64,000 nucleotides of DNA, taken from Bradyrhizobium sp. SZCCHNS1050 (lineage in GTDB: Bacteria; Pseudomonadota; Alphaproteobacteria; Rhizobiales; Xanthobacteraceae). Of this stretch, positions 17,690 to 29,233 are shown piece by piece. Below the pieces are notes generated by a model that worked only from the letters and a program-made list of their open reading frames with translations, had not been told where the DNA came from and made no database searches. The stretch spans positions 1,488,001 to 1,552,000 of the forward strand of contig NZ_JAUETR010000001.1 of NCBI RefSeq assembly GCF_032484785.1. Reading direction: 5' to 3'. The position numbers were made by a program, and so were the translations under genes. Every line of letters begins with the position of its first letter. Positions within the stretch are counted from its first letter, which is position 1.

Positions 17690-18916
17690 TCAGGCGTGCG
17701 CGAGCGCCATGCCGGCGGGCGCCGGCTGCCGACGCCACCACGAGCCGGCGCGCGCCAGTACCAAGCCGGCCATGATCAGATTGGCGGCGAGCCCGAGCGG
17801 AATCCCGGACAGCATGAACGTGATCTGAAGCGCCGCGATGCTGCCGAGCGCGGGCAGCTCGTAGCGGCGAAAGCCCTCGGCGAGGCCGATCCGCACCAGC
17901 CACGCCACGGCGATGGCCTGAACCATCATGTCGTACATGAACAGGTAAGGCGTCGTCAGCAGCAGTCCGACGGCCAGCGCGGCCGCCTTCAGAGCATAGC
18001 GCACGGGGCTGCGCCACAGCATCACCAGCACGATCGCAACGGCCGCGGTCAGCACCCATTGGAAGGTCCAGCCGAGCGCTTCCGAGCCGCCGAAATAGCG
18101 GACCAGCGAAAACAGGCTCTGCAGCTTCCACCAGGTCGCCTTGCCCTCGGTCAGGAACGCCTGCGAGAACATCGGCAGCCAATGGAAGAAGGCCTGCCAA
18201 CTCTCCAACCCGAAGGCGAGCCATGACAGCAGCGCCAGCACGATGGCGGTGACGCTCGCAGAGATGAAGGCTGTCCAGCGCTGGGTGGCGATCAGCACGA
18301 TCGGGAAGAGCAGGCCATATTGCGGCTTGTAGGTCAGCAGGCCGAGACAGATCCCCGCCAGCACCGGCCGCACCGGCAGCAGATAGAGTGTGCCGCCGAC
18401 GAGCGCGGCGGTGAGGCATCCGTTCTGCCCGACCAGAGCGTTCGAGAACAGGGCCGGAAAGCCGGCTGCGAGCAGCAGGCCGAAGCCGCGGCCGACGATC
18501 GCGCGCATCGCGAGCGCATAGGGAACGAAGCTGGCATAGACCCAGCCGACAAAGGCGAGCGTGTAGGGAAATTGCGCCAGGAACGCCGCGACGAACAGGA
18601 ATGGCGGCGGGTAGTGCCAGGCGAAGTAGCCCGGAAAATCCTGCCGCAGCAGAGCGAGCTCGACCTGGCGCTGCACGTCCCAGTCCCAGGCCAGCGCCGG
18701 ATGTCCCTGCAGCGCGAGCTTGCCGGCCGCCCAGACATTGACGAAGTCCGTCGGAATGCCGAGCCCGGCCTGGTCCCAGATCCAGGTGCCCGACCACAGT
18801 CCGGCCGGGAAGAACGAGGCGTTGATGCAGGCGAGCGCAAAGCAGGCCGCGAACAGGCCGAGCGGAACGTCACGACGCTGCGATGGGATCGCGGCGGCAT
18901 CAGGATTGTCGGCCAT
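17690..18916 (-). CDS. GT87-like (DUF2029) membrane glycosyltransferase
   Basis: This 408-residue polytopic protein has about ten membrane helices. Its long first periplasmic loop reads WIWDQAGLGIPTDFVNVWAAGKLALQGHPALAWD, which is characteristic of the GT87/DUF2029 polyprenyl-phosphate-dependent mannosyltransferase family; the Asp in TDFVNVWAAGKLA is the expected catalytic position. GYFAWHYPPPFLFVAAFLAQFPY is a second family-typical stretch. The acceptor is unknown. It begins about 110 bp from the divergent lipase-like gene. Confidence 0.85.
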   Translation of the reverse strand: MADNPDAAAIPSQRRDVPLGLFAACFALACINASFFPAGLWSGTWIWDQAGLGIPTDFVNVWAAGKLALQGHPALAWDWDVQRQVELALLRQDFPGYFAWHYPPPFLFVAAFLAQFPYTLAFVGWVYASFVPYALAMRAIVGRGFGLLLAAGFPALFSNALVGQNGCLTAALVGGTLYLLPVRPVLAGICLGLLTYKPQYGLLFPIVLIATQRWTAFISASVTAIVLALLSWLAFGLESWQAFFHWLPMFSQAFLTEGKATWWKLQSLFSLVRYFGGSEALGWTFQWVLTAAVAIVLVMLWRSPVRYALKAAALAVGLLLTTPYLFMYDMMVQAIAVAWLVRIGLAEGFRRYELPALGSIAALQITFMLSGIPLGLAANLIMAGLVLARAGSWWRRQPAPAGMALAHA

Positions 18917-19093
18917 CTGGACCTCGCCCCGCGCTGCATGGATGCATTCCCGATCGAGACATAGGCGCGGACGCTTGAAGAAGGCTTAAACGCGGGTAAC
19001 GGCGCGCGACTGCCGGCGCCGCACCGATTGTTTACTCGCAAACTGTATCGCAGGGTCCGAATGCAACCAACGGCGGCAGGCCGGGGAGATCCC

Positions 19094-20299
19094 ATGTTCG
19101 TTCATCGCGCTCTCATCGCACTGCTCGTCTGCGTCATTTGGCCGGCCGCAACCCGCGCCCAGGACAAGGGGCCCGTGCGCGTCTCCTCCGACGTCAGCTA
19201 TGAATATCTGGCCCGCTGGGACGTCGCCCGGCTGAACACCATCCTCACCGTCGACACGCCGAAATTCGCGGGTCTTTCGGTGACCTACACCCCGGCCCGC
19301 AACGCCGTCCGGCTCTATCGCGTCACCTATGCGTCCGTCATCCCCGAGCGCGGAAACAAGCCGATCACGGCGAGCGGCCTGCTCGCAGTGCCCGAGACCG
19401 GCGAGACCAGCCTGCCGATGGTGTCCTATCAGCACGGCACGGTGTACGGGAAGCAGGAGGTGCCGTCGTTTCCGGAGCAGTCGCCCGAGACCCAGCTGAT
19501 GATCGCGCAGTTCGCGGGACAAGGCTATCTGCTGATCGGCGCCGACTATTTCGGGATGGGCATCTCGACCGAGCCAGAAGGCTACATGGTGAAGGCCAGC
19601 CATCAGCAGGCCACCTACGACATGCTGCGGGCGAGCCGCGCCGTGCTCGACCAGATGAAGCTGACGAGCGCCAGGCTCGACATCGCCGGCTGGTCGCAAG
19701 GCGGCTTCGTGACCATGGCCTTTCTCGAGAAGCTCGAAAGCGCCGGCGTGCCGGTGACGGCGGCGGCGACCGCGAGCGCCCCTGTCGACGTGTCCGTGGC
19801 GCTCAACGGCTTCCTCAGCTTCCCGCGCAAGAACGACGCCGCCTGGGTCAATTCGCTGTTCATCCTGTCGGCGTTCGCGTTCGAGAACTACTATGCGGTG
19901 CCGGGGCTGGCGCGCTCCGTGATCAGCGACAGCTACTACGATGTGGCGCGCAAGGCCTATGAGCGCGAGCCCTTCAACGTCGCCGACGTCCCGACCGATC
20001 TGCACAAGCTGCTCAAGCCCGACTATTTCGATGCGGAGTATTTCGCGGCGTCGGCCTACGGCCGCCTGGTCGCGCAGACGCAGGCCTATCGCTGGATCAT
20101 CAAGACGCCGGTGCGCAACTATTACGGTGAGACCGACGAGGCGATCTCGACCGGTCTCGGCCGCCTGGCGATGACCTACCAGCAGGCGATCGGGGCCGGT
20201 AACAGCAAGGTCGAGGCGGTGTCGACGGGACCGACCAGCCATCGCGGCACGTTCGCGACCGCCGTCCCGCAGTGGAAGGCCTGGTTCGACAAGCCGTGA
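19094..20299 (+). CDS. Secreted lipase-like alpha/beta hydrolase
   Basis: This 401-residue exported enzyme has a signal peptide (FVHRALIALLVCVIWPAATRAQ), the nucleophile elbow DIAGWSQGGFVTMAFLE, and a C-terminal segment with an Asp (YYGETDEAIS) and a His (GPTSHRGTF) in the right order for the triad. It resembles secretory lipases and DUF3089-type esterases. The ATG at 19094 follows GGGGAGA, while an upstream in-frame start would encode a non-hydrophobic leader. It is convergent with ftsH, with a shared bidirectional terminator. Confidence 0.85.
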   Translation: MFVHRALIALLVCVIWPAATRAQDKGPVRVSSDVSYEYLARWDVARLNTILTVDTPKFAGLSVTYTPARNAVRLYRVTYASVIPERGNKPITASGLLAVPETGETSLPMVSYQHGTVYGKQEVPSFPEQSPETQLMIAQFAGQGYLLIGADYFGMGISTEPEGYMVKASHQQATYDMLRASRAVLDQMKLTSARLDIAGWSQGGFVTMAFLEKLESAGVPVTAAATASAPVDVSVALNGFLSFPRKNDAAWVNSLFILSAFAFENYYAVPGLARSVISDSYYDVARKAYEREPFNVADVPTDLHKLLKPDYFDAEYFAASAYGRLVAQTQAYRWIIKTPVRNYYGETDEAISTGLGRLAMTYQQAIGAGNSKVEAVSTGPTSHRGTFATAVPQWKAWFDKP

Positions 20300-20410
20300 T
20301 GCGCGCGGCGCCGCTGGATGCGGTCCGCGGCAACCCCGTCAACACACGGACTTCTCCCACGCTCATAACCGCGGTTCGGACCACCGCCGGCACCGATCTC
20401 CAAGCAAACA

Positions 20411-20440
20411 AAAGGCCCGGCTGCAAGCCGGGCCTGTCGT
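20411..20440. terminator. Bidirectional terminator between the lipase gene and ftsH
   Basis: A perfect stem GGCCCGGCT/AGCCGGGCC with a GCA loop is flanked by AACAAAA on the left and by a T-rich TGTCGTTTCTCTT on the right. Either strand therefore reads as a hairpin followed by U-rich RNA. It ends the converging lipase and ftsH transcripts. Confidence 0.85.
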
Positions 20441-20503
20441 TTCTCTTAATCTTCCGGATCAGACGGGCTGACCGCCGGATGTCCGTTGCATATCAACCCT
20501 GGC

Positions 20504-22420
<1,917 letters not shown>

Positions 22421-22655
22421 CGATTTTCCTTCGTGGTCGCGCGGATCGCGGCCGTTCGTCCTCGGACTCATCCCTGGGTAGCCACGAGGGAATCCCCCGG
22501 TCGACCATCTCGTAATCTAGGTACCACTCGCCGCAATGCCAAGGGAACTAGAAAGGACTATTTATCGCATCCTAGCCCGATTCCCGCTCAAAAAATGGCG
22601 CGGGAAAGCGCCGCCAAGGCAGGTGGTTAAGCGTCCGCGAAGGCGGTGAACCGCT

Positions 22656-23729
22656 TCAGACCCCGCGCGACCGCCGCGGCGGCGCGGGCGTGATGCGGAT
22701 CGTCTCTCTCGTCATGCTTACCAGTGCACCAGCCAGGGTCTGTTTTAGCCTGCCCGGAGCAGACGTACCACCATCTGCGATCTCCGCAAGAGTCCGGTCC
22801 AGCCGCGCCAGCAGCGACTCTGCCTTGCCGAGTTCCACGGGACCTTCGGTTCCAACGCGGTTGATCGCGCGCATCAGCAGCCGCAGCCTGATTTCGGCTG
22901 GAAGTGCGACAAAGGCGCGCGCCTCGAAGGTCTCGCCGTGAATCGCGCCCACCGGCCTGCTCCCGGCCGCGCGCAGTGCAAGATAGCGTTCGGCGCCATC
23001 CACCATCAATTCGATCGCGGCATTGGCCCGTCCGAGCCGGTCGGCCAGCGTCGCCAGCGTCCGGGCATCGCCGCCCTCGGCGGCCAGAGCCGGCATCAGG
23101 GCGCGCAGCCGCGGCCGGGTGAAGGCGGGATCTTGATTGGTCGGGTCATCTGCGAAGGGGATGCCGGCCGAGCGCAGCGTCGCCACCAGCCTGGCCTTGG
23201 CAACGTCGAGCAGAGGCCGCGCCAGCAACAGCCCTTCACGCTCGCTGAGCGGTGCCATCGCCGCGAGCCCCGCAATGCCGCTGCCGCGCAAGAGCCGCAT
23301 CAGCACGGTCTCGGCCTGGTCGTCACGGGTGTGGGCGGTGACGACGTGTCCGGCGCCAGCCTGCCGCGCGGCGCGTGCCAGCAGGCGATATCGTGCCAGG
23401 CGCGCCGCTTCGGGAATCCCAGTGTCCGGCTTCTCATCGTTCCAGCGCAGGGTCCGATGTGGAATTGCCAGCCTGCGCGCGGTCTCCTTCACCATGCGGG
23501 CTTCACGGGCGGACTCGCGCCGCAGCGCATGGTCGACCGTCACGGCCACAAGGCGCGGCCCCTGCGCGAGCCCCGCGCGCCACTGCGCCGCGAGCCACAT
23601 CAGAGCCATCGAATCCGGACCGCCCGACACGGCGAGCACCAGCGCGGGCGCCCCCGAAAGCGGGGCGAACAGGCGCTCGGCTTCGGCTGCGGAGATCGCA
23701 GGATCGGCTTCGGAACGGGCCTTGGACAT
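22656..23729 (-). CDS. tilS: tRNA(Ile)-lysidine synthase
   Basis: This 357-residue enzyme uses ATP to attach lysine to C34 of tRNA-Ile(CAU), changing decoding from AUG to AUA. The N-terminal PP-loop ATPase motif is VLAVSGGPDSMALMWLA, followed by VTVDHALRRESAREARMVKETARRLAIPHRTLRW and AHTRDDQAETVLMRLLRGSGIAGLAAMAP. The C-terminus is short compared with the Escherichia coli enzyme, in which an additional domain follows, and this is common in alphaproteobacteria. It sits between cpoB and ftsH. Confidence 0.95.
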   Translation of the reverse strand: MSKARSEADPAISAAEAERLFAPLSGAPALVLAVSGGPDSMALMWLAAQWRAGLAQGPRLVAVTVDHALRRESAREARMVKETARRLAIPHRTLRWNDEKPDTGIPEAARLARYRLLARAARQAGAGHVVTAHTRDDQAETVLMRLLRGSGIAGLAAMAPLSEREGLLLARPLLDVAKARLVATLRSAGIPFADDPTNQDPAFTRPRLRALMPALAAEGGDARTLATLADRLGRANAAIELMVDGAERYLALRAAGSRPVGAIHGETFEARAFVALPAEIRLRLLMRAINRVGTEGPVELGKAESLLARLDRTLAEIADGGTSAPGRLKQTLAGALVSMTRETIRITPAPPRRSRGV

Positions 23730-23790
23730 GGCGCCGCAGCCTACCCGCCCCGCCGATTATAGGCGAGAGGCTACCCTCGCCCGGGGACGT

Positions 23791-24849
23791 TCAGCACTTC
23801 ACCCGCTTCTGCTCGCGATCGACGGTCGCCTTCACGCCCGCCGAGGCGCGCGGATATTTACGCGTCACTTCGCCGAACGCGGCGCAGGCGGCCTCCTTCT
23901 CCTTCAGCGCGGCCAGCGACTGGCCGAGCCGGAGCAGCGCATCCGCCGCCTTGCCCGACTTCTCATATTTCGTCGTCACGGCGAGGAAGACCTCGGCGGC
24001 ATCGCGATATTGCTGACGCTGGTAGAAGCTCTCGCCGAGCCAGTATTGCGCGTCGCCGACCATCGGATCGTTCGGATATTTCTGGGTGAAGTTGCGCATC
24101 GTCTGCTCGGCCAGCGCGTAGTCGCGGCGCTGCATGTAGCCGATGCCGAGGTCGTATTCGTCGCGCGGCGTCTGCCGCGGCGGCGCGGTCTCCAGTCCGC
24201 CAGCGCCGGGAGCGGCGGCCGGCGGAGCACCCTGGGGATAGCGACCGCCCGTGTTGGCGAGAGTCGTGGGATCGCCGGCGGGACGGCCGGCGGGCTGGCC
24301 GCCACCCGGCTGGATCGGCAACTGGCCGCCGCCGAGCGCTTGCGGGGCGCCGGGAGCCGTCGGATTCTGGCTCGGATCGAACGCATCGCCGCGGCGGCCC
24401 CGGCCAGGGGCCGCGGGCTCCTGGACGATTTGCACCGGCGCGCCGGCCTGCGGCTGCGCGTAGCCCGGCTGCTGCTGGGGATAGGCCTGTTGCGGCTGGC
24501 CGTACGGCTGCTGGCCATATTGCTGCTGGCCGTTGGCCGGCTGAGCAGCCTGGCCGTAGGCGGGATTGGCCTGCGCCGGCGCGGCCGCGGTCGGCTGCGC
24601 CGCGGCGGCGCCCCCAGGTGCTGCGCCCTGCAGTTGTCGCAGCCGGTCCTCGAGCTGGCGATTGCGATATTGCAGCTCCTCGTTCTGACCGGTCAGTTGC
24701 CGGAGCTGATTTTCGAGCCGCTGAATCCGGATCTCGGGATCATCATCATCGGTCTGGGCGAGCGCCCGCGACGAAAATGCCTGGCACGAAAAAATGACGA
24801 GCGCGGCGAGGATCGCGGCGGCGCTCCGTGGAAGAAACATGAACGACAT
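23791..24849 (-). CDS. cpoB: Cell division coordinator CpoB (YbgF), Tol-Pal associated
   Basis: This is a periplasmic protein of about 352 residues. A signal peptide (SAAAILAALVIFSCQAFSSRALAQ) precedes an N-terminal trimerising coiled coil (DDPEIRIQRLENQLRQLTGQNEELQYRNRQLEDRLRQLQ). Then comes a ~120-residue Gln/Pro/Gly-rich linker (QQQYGQQPYGQPQQAYPQQ) and C-terminal TPR repeats (DLGIGYMQRRDYALAEQTMRNFTQKYPNDPMVGDAQYWLGESFYQR). CpoB links outer-membrane constriction by Tol-Pal to peptidoglycan synthesis. The unusually long linker distinguishes it from gammaproteobacterial CpoB. It starts after a terminator, so it may have its own promoter. Confidence 0.93.
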   Translation of the reverse strand: MSFMFLPRSAAAILAALVIFSCQAFSSRALAQTDDDDPEIRIQRLENQLRQLTGQNEELQYRNRQLEDRLRQLQGAAPGGAAAAQPTAAAPAQANPAYGQAAQPANGQQQYGQQPYGQPQQAYPQQQPGYAQPQAGAPVQIVQEPAAPGRGRRGDAFDPSQNPTAPGAPQALGGGQLPIQPGGGQPAGRPAGDPTTLANTGGRYPQGAPPAAAPGAGGLETAPPRQTPRDEYDLGIGYMQRRDYALAEQTMRNFTQKYPNDPMVGDAQYWLGESFYQRQQYRDAAEVFLAVTTKYEKSGKAADALLRLGQSLAALKEKEAACAAFGEVTRKYPRASAGVKATVDREQKRVKC

Positions 24850-24988
24850 GCTGCCCTGACGACCAGATCGGCGAGACGTTGAAAACAGGCCTGTGAGCGT
24901 GGCTGTAAAGCAGAAATGCGACGGATACAAATGACGTTCAAGCGAAGAAAAAACCAAGTCCGGCCGAGACCCGCCGACAACAAACGAC

Positions 24989-25019
24989 GAAGCCGGCGTC
25001 GATGGGCGACGCCGGCTTC
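24989..25019 (-). terminator. Hairpin between pal and cpoB
   Basis: GAAGCCGGCGTCG and CGACGCCGGCTTC form a perfect 13-bp stem with an ATGGG loop, 24 bp past the pal stop. On the minus strand it is followed by GTCGTTTGTTG. It probably attenuates rather than blocks transcription into cpoB. Confidence 0.75.
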
Positions 25020-25042
25020 ATCAGCAACGGATTCGTTCAGCT

Positions 25043-25537
25043 TTATGAACTGGCGTTCAGGACCGTGACCGCACGGCGGTTCTGCGACCAGCACGAGATG
25101 TCGTTACAGACCGCCACCGGCCGCTCCTTGCCGTAGGAGATCGTGCGCATGCGGCCCTGGTCGATGCCGCGCGACGCCAGGAAGTTGCGGACCGACTGCG
25201 CGCGCCGCGCGCCCAGCGCAATGTTGTACTCGCGGGTGCCGCGCTCGTCGGCGTGGCCCTCGATCGTGAAGGAGTAGCGCGGATAGCTCTGCAGCCACTG
25301 CGCCTGCTTCTCCAAGGTCGCGATCGCCTGCGGCGTGAGATCGGTCTGATCGCTCTCGAAGAAGACGCGATCGCCGACATTCACGACGAAGTCCTGCTGG
25401 CTGCCTGGAGTCGCAGCGCTGGCCATCGCCCCGTCGGCCCCGGTGAGATTCTTGTTGGCGCAGGCGCCCATCGACAGCGCCACGGCCAGCACGGCGGCCA
25501 ACTTCAATCCCTGGAGGATACGCATCTGATATTTCAT
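25043..25537 (-). CDS. pal: Peptidoglycan-associated lipoprotein Pal
   Basis: This lipoprotein of 164 residues tethers the outer membrane to peptidoglycan and is the distal partner of TolB. It has a lipobox LSMGAC (Cys about residue 26 from the chosen start), then an OmpA-like domain with the peptidoglycan-binding pattern TIEGHADERGTREYNIALGARRAQSVRNFLASRG. The ATG at 25537 was chosen over one seven codons upstream to give a normal lipoprotein leader. It is separated from tolB by two other genes, unlike the common tolB-pal pair. Confidence 0.96.
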   Translation of the reverse strand: MKYQMRILQGLKLAAVLAVALSMGACANKNLTGADGAMASAATPGSQQDFVVNVGDRVFFESDQTDLTPQAIATLEKQAQWLQSYPRYSFTIEGHADERGTREYNIALGARRAQSVRNFLASRGIDQGRMRTISYGKERPVAVCNDISCWSQNRRAVTVLNASS

Positions 25538-25589
25538 TCCCGGAGCCTCCACGCTCACGTTCTTAGACTGCCATCCGGTCTACAGGGCG

Positions 25590-25680
25590 ATGGTTAAGCG
25601 AACGTTCCGTCAACCTTGATAGGGTCTTGCCGAACCCCGTCAAATGCTAACGAAACCCGAAAAGCGACCGCGATGGTTAA
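25590..25680 (-). promoter_or_regulatory. Two TTAACCAT half-sites upstream of pal
   Basis: On the minus strand TTAACCAT occurs at about 25590-25597 and 25673-25680, 53 and 136 bp before the pal start. This octamer is a known CtrA half-site in alphaproteobacteria. Regulation of pal by CtrA is inferred from the motif and from the gene's role in cell constriction. Confidence 0.35.
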
Positions 25681-25816
25681 TGGGTTGTAAATGTGGCGCC
25701 AGGGTGAAGGCAAGCCGCTCAGCGCCTGCAGCAGGGCGCTTTTTCGCTGATTTTTGCATCGCTGCCACGGTGCGAACCGGCCGGACGGCCGAACTGGCCC
25801 CGATATCGGCCGACGA

Positions 25817-26539
25817 TCAGCCGGCCCTCGCGACCGCGTGAATCCTGAACGAATCAGTGAAGGCGTCCGGCGCCGGACGATCGAACAGCATCCGTCGCTC
25901 GAACGCGCTCGATCGCATGAACGGAAAGCGCTGGAACACGCGATCGCGGATCGAAGGATAATGCGCCGCCACCAGGCCGACCGGCTTGGTGAGGCCGGAG
26001 TAGAGCCGCGGTTCACCCCATGGTTCCTGCAGGAACACCTTCTTGTAGAACGCACGATGCTCGGGGCGCACGTTGGCGAGACCGATATCCGCATTGAAAT
26101 GGGCGCAGGCAACGTAGCCGAGCCGGACGGTCACATAGGGAAGCGCCGGAAACAGCCGCGCCTTCTCATGGTCGGCGACGAACCGAGTCGGGTCGATGAT
26201 GACCTTGCCGCGATCGAGCTCGGGATGCAGCAGGTCGGCGAACATGTCCGAGGACAGCGATCGGCGCCATTGCGAGTTCAGCACGCTGATGCGGATCGAG
26301 CTGTAGAGCTCGCCATTGACGTAGACGCCGAAGATGAAGCTGTTGGGAAGATCGTCATATTCGTCGCTGACGCGTTCGCTGGGCGACGGCAGGATGGCGC
26401 CTTCACGCAGGTAGGCGCGGTAGCGCAGCCGATAGATCTCGTCCTTGTCTTCAGCAGTCAACGCCAGTCGATAGTCCACGTTCTCCAGCACATCCGACTT
26501 CTGCTCAGCAACGGCACTCACTCTAGCCGCCGACTTCAT
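25817..26539 (-). CDS. Putative N-acyltransferase, FeeM/autoinducer-synthase-like
   Basis: This 240-residue protein resembles the GNAT-fold family that includes N-acyl amino acid synthase FeeM and acyl-homoserine-lactone synthases. Supporting stretches are YRLALTAEDKDEIYRLRYRAYLREGAI, a conserved strand ELYSSIRISVLN, and IIDPTRFVADHEKARLFPALPYVTVRLGYVACAHFNADIGLANVRPEHRAFYKKVF. The R-Y-R-A-Y near the N-terminus and the D-P-T-R-F pattern recall the conserved residues of that superfamily. The product is unknown. It lies between pal and a c-di-GMP signalling gene, with a candidate CtrA box directly upstream. Confidence 0.65.
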   Translation of the reverse strand: MKSAARVSAVAEQKSDVLENVDYRLALTAEDKDEIYRLRYRAYLREGAILPSPSERVSDEYDDLPNSFIFGVYVNGELYSSIRISVLNSQWRRSLSSDMFADLLHPELDRGKVIIDPTRFVADHEKARLFPALPYVTVRLGYVACAHFNADIGLANVRPEHRAFYKKVFLQEPWGEPRLYSGLTKPVGLVAAHYPSIRDRVFQRFPFMRSSAFERRMLFDRPAPDAFTDSFRIHAVARAG

Positions 26540-26580
26540 CCGCAACCCCTTTTCACACAACTCCTACGAGCAGTATGAGC

Positions 26581-26595
26581 TTAACAGCGGGTTAA
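26581..26595. promoter_or_regulatory. Candidate CtrA box (TTAA-N7-TTAA)
   Basis: TTAA (26581-26584), seven bases, TTAA (26592-26595), 42 bp upstream of the acyltransferase-like gene start. The position suits a promoter-overlapping activator or repressor site. Motif match only. Confidence 0.4.
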
Positions 26596-26893
26596 TGCCG
26601 ACGCAAAGCTTTCGCCGGTACAAAGTTAACGGCACGTAGAATCCCGGAGGCGTAACCGTGACTTACGGGATTGGATGCTACGCTGGACGATTGCTTCGGA
26701 TCACTTGCGTATCAAATCGAAACGGATTCGCTTGGCATGCACGTGCGATGTTTCCGAACGATGCGACGTGGGGTTGTTACATTGCCATTCCCATACGAGC
26801 CATGCTCGGACCGGCGGGATGCTGCGCACAGAGCCGCCTTCAGCACTGGTCGGTCTTTCCCGGCACCACCGCATCAAGGCGGAGGTCGGGCGA

Positions 26894-29233
26894 TCAAGCG
26901 ATCGAACGTGTCCCGCCGGCGGCCGCGATCGCCCCGTCGCTCGAACGACGCCCATGCGATGCATTCAGGAGCTGCCGGATGCGGATGGCGGGGACGGGCC
27001 GGCTGAACAGATAGCCCTGCGCCTCGGTGACCGTACCGTCGGCGCTGACCAGTTCGAGCTGCTCGTTGGTCTCGATGCCCTCCACCACCACCGACATGCC
27101 GAGATCGGCGGACAATCTTGCGACACCGCGCAACAGGGTCAGCGGCCGATCGCTGTCGATGCCTTCGAGGAATGAGCGATCGATCTTGACCTTCTCCAAC
27201 GGGAAATTGTGCAGATAGCTGAGGCTCGAATAGCCGGTGCCGAAATCATCGAGCGAAATACGGACCCCGAGCATGTGGAGCTGCGACAGCACATCGTGGG
27301 TGAGCTGAGTGTTGCGCAACAGCGAGGATTCGGTGATCTCGATCTCGAGCCGATGCGGCGGCAGCCCGGACACTTCGAGCGCGTAGCGGACCTCACTGAG
27401 CACATCGCGCTGATGGAACTGCTGCGGCGAGAAGTTGACGGCGACGCTGACCGCATCCGGCCATTTCATGCATTCCAGGCAGGCCTTGCGCAGGATCCAG
27501 CGGCCGAGATCGACGATCAGGCCCATGTCCTCGGCGACGGGAATGATGTCGACCGGCGAGACCGTGCCGCGCACCGGGTGGTTCCAGCGCAGCAGCGCCT
27601 CGCAGGTCGAGATCTTGCCGGACTTCAGGTTGACCAGCGGCTGGTAGAACAGCTCGAACTCCTCGTTCGCCAGCGCCTTGCGCAGGTCGAGCTCGAGGAT
27701 GCGGCGTGCTTCCACCGTCTGGGCGAGTTCATCGCGGAAGAAGCAGAAGGTGCCGCGTCCCTCCGCCTTGGCGCGATACAGCGCCATGTCGGCATTCTTC
27801 AGCAGGGTGTCGGCGCTGATCCCCGGCGCGGTCATGGCGATGCCGACACTGGCGCCGATCTCGACCAGGTGATTGTCGATCTTGTAGCGCTCGCTGAGCT
27901 GGTCGACGATCCGGCGCGCCAGCATCGCCGCGTCGTCGTTGGAGCGGATGTTGCGCTGGAACACCACGAACTCGTCGCCGCCGAAGCGCGCGACGAAGTC
28001 TTCAGGACGCAGCATGTCGCGCAGCCGCTCGGAGACCGCGCAGAGCAGTTGATCGCCGCAGGGGTGGCCGAGCGTGTCGTTGACCTGCTTGAAGCGGTCG
28101 AGATCGACGAACAGCAGCGCGGACAATTCGCCGTGCCGCTGCGGAATCCTGAGCAGCCGTTCGATCTCGTCGCGGAAGCTGACGCGGTTCGGCAAGGTCG
28201 TGAGCTCGTCGTAGCGCGCCAGATGCGAGATGCGCGCCTCGGCATGCCGGCGCTCGGTGATGTCCTCGAGCAGGACCACGGCGCCGCCGTCGGCCATCGG
28301 CTGGAAGGTCCAGGACAGCGACCGGTCGCGCGCGACGTCGGGATCGCTGGTAATGACATTATGGGTCTTGGTGTGCTCGATCTCGGCCAGGATCAGCCGG
28401 CCGCTCGAAGCGGAGATCGAGCCTGCAATCACGCAGGCGTTGATGATGTCGGCCGCCTTGCCGCCACGCTGCAGGATGTCATCCGGCAGGCTCATCATCT
28501 GGCCGAAGCGATGGTTCATCACGGCCAGACGCCCGTCGGAGCGGAACATGCACAGGCCGTGCGGCATGTTGTTCAGGGCCGTATCGAACTGCTTGGCCAG
28601 TGCGGCCTCGCTTTCGCGCGCCACGAAGGCCTGGACGAAGATCCGCTGCAGGTTGGTCGAGATGTGTTTCAGCGACACGAAGAACAGGACGCAGAACGCC
28701 GCCATGCCCAGGTAATAAGGGCTGCCGTGGATCGCGAGGGCCACTGCGAGCGGTCCGCAGGCGAGCAGGATCTGGACGTGGAAGATCCAGGGCCGCCCGT
28801 AGGTCCGGCCCGCGCCCGCCGACATGTAGCAGAGCGTCACCGTGATCGCGATCAGGTGCACCACCGGGTCGCTGTTGTCGACCAGGGCGACCACGCACCA
28901 GACGCCGAGCACCAGCGCATAGATCATGGCGCCGATCTGGTAGCGAACCTCCCAGCGCTCGACCGCCTCCTGCGTGAGGCGGCCGTTGTCGCACAGGCTT
29001 CGATAGTAGCGCATGTCGAGCGAACGGAACGCCCCTGCGATGATCAGCATCGCGGCACACGGCCACAGATTGACGTCGCCGCTCTTGATCGCGGTCATGA
29101 CGGCGGCGACGGCGGCGCAGAGTGCGCCGGCGAACATCGGGCCGGGATCCTGGAAGAGGGAGTCGACGAGAGCCGCCTGGATCGCAGGCGACAACTTTCG
29201 ATCGTCTTCTCCGTTCTGAGTGGCAAGCTGCAT
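26894..29233 (-). CDS. Bifunctional GGDEF-EAL membrane c-di-GMP enzyme with PAS domain
   Basis: This is a protein of about 779 residues. The N-terminal ~200 residues contain about six membrane helices. A PAS-like domain follows (ALNNMPHGLCMFRSDGRLAVMNHRFGQMM). The GGDEF domain has an intact active site FGGDEFVVF and an intact inhibitory RxxD site (RPED) five residues upstream. The EAL domain has CEALLRW, NFSPQQF, ITESSLL, DDFGTGYSSL and EGIET. Both diguanylate cyclase and phosphodiesterase activities are therefore possible. It is inserted between tolB and pal. The start is uncertain: an ATG at 29233 or a GTG ten codons upstream, neither with a clear ribosome site. Confidence 0.92.
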   Translation of the reverse strand: MQLATQNGEDDRKLSPAIQAALVDSLFQDPGPMFAGALCAAVAAVMTAIKSGDVNLWPCAAMLIIAGAFRSLDMRYYRSLCDNGRLTQEAVERWEVRYQIGAMIYALVLGVWCVVALVDNSDPVVHLIAITVTLCYMSAGAGRTYGRPWIFHVQILLACGPLAVALAIHGSPYYLGMAAFCVLFFVSLKHISTNLQRIFVQAFVARESEAALAKQFDTALNNMPHGLCMFRSDGRLAVMNHRFGQMMSLPDDILQRGGKAADIINACVIAGSISASSGRLILAEIEHTKTHNVITSDPDVARDRSLSWTFQPMADGGAVVLLEDITERRHAEARISHLARYDELTTLPNRVSFRDEIERLLRIPQRHGELSALLFVDLDRFKQVNDTLGHPCGDQLLCAVSERLRDMLRPEDFVARFGGDEFVVFQRNIRSNDDAAMLARRIVDQLSERYKIDNHLVEIGASVGIAMTAPGISADTLLKNADMALYRAKAEGRGTFCFFRDELAQTVEARRILELDLRKALANEEFELFYQPLVNLKSGKISTCEALLRWNHPVRGTVSPVDIIPVAEDMGLIVDLGRWILRKACLECMKWPDAVSVAVNFSPQQFHQRDVLSEVRYALEVSGLPPHRLEIEITESSLLRNTQLTHDVLSQLHMLGVRISLDDFGTGYSSLSYLHNFPLEKVKIDRSFLEGIDSDRPLTLLRGVARLSADLGMSVVVEGIETNEQLELVSADGTVTEAQGYLFSRPVPAIRIRQLLNASHGRRSSDGAIAAAGGTRSIA

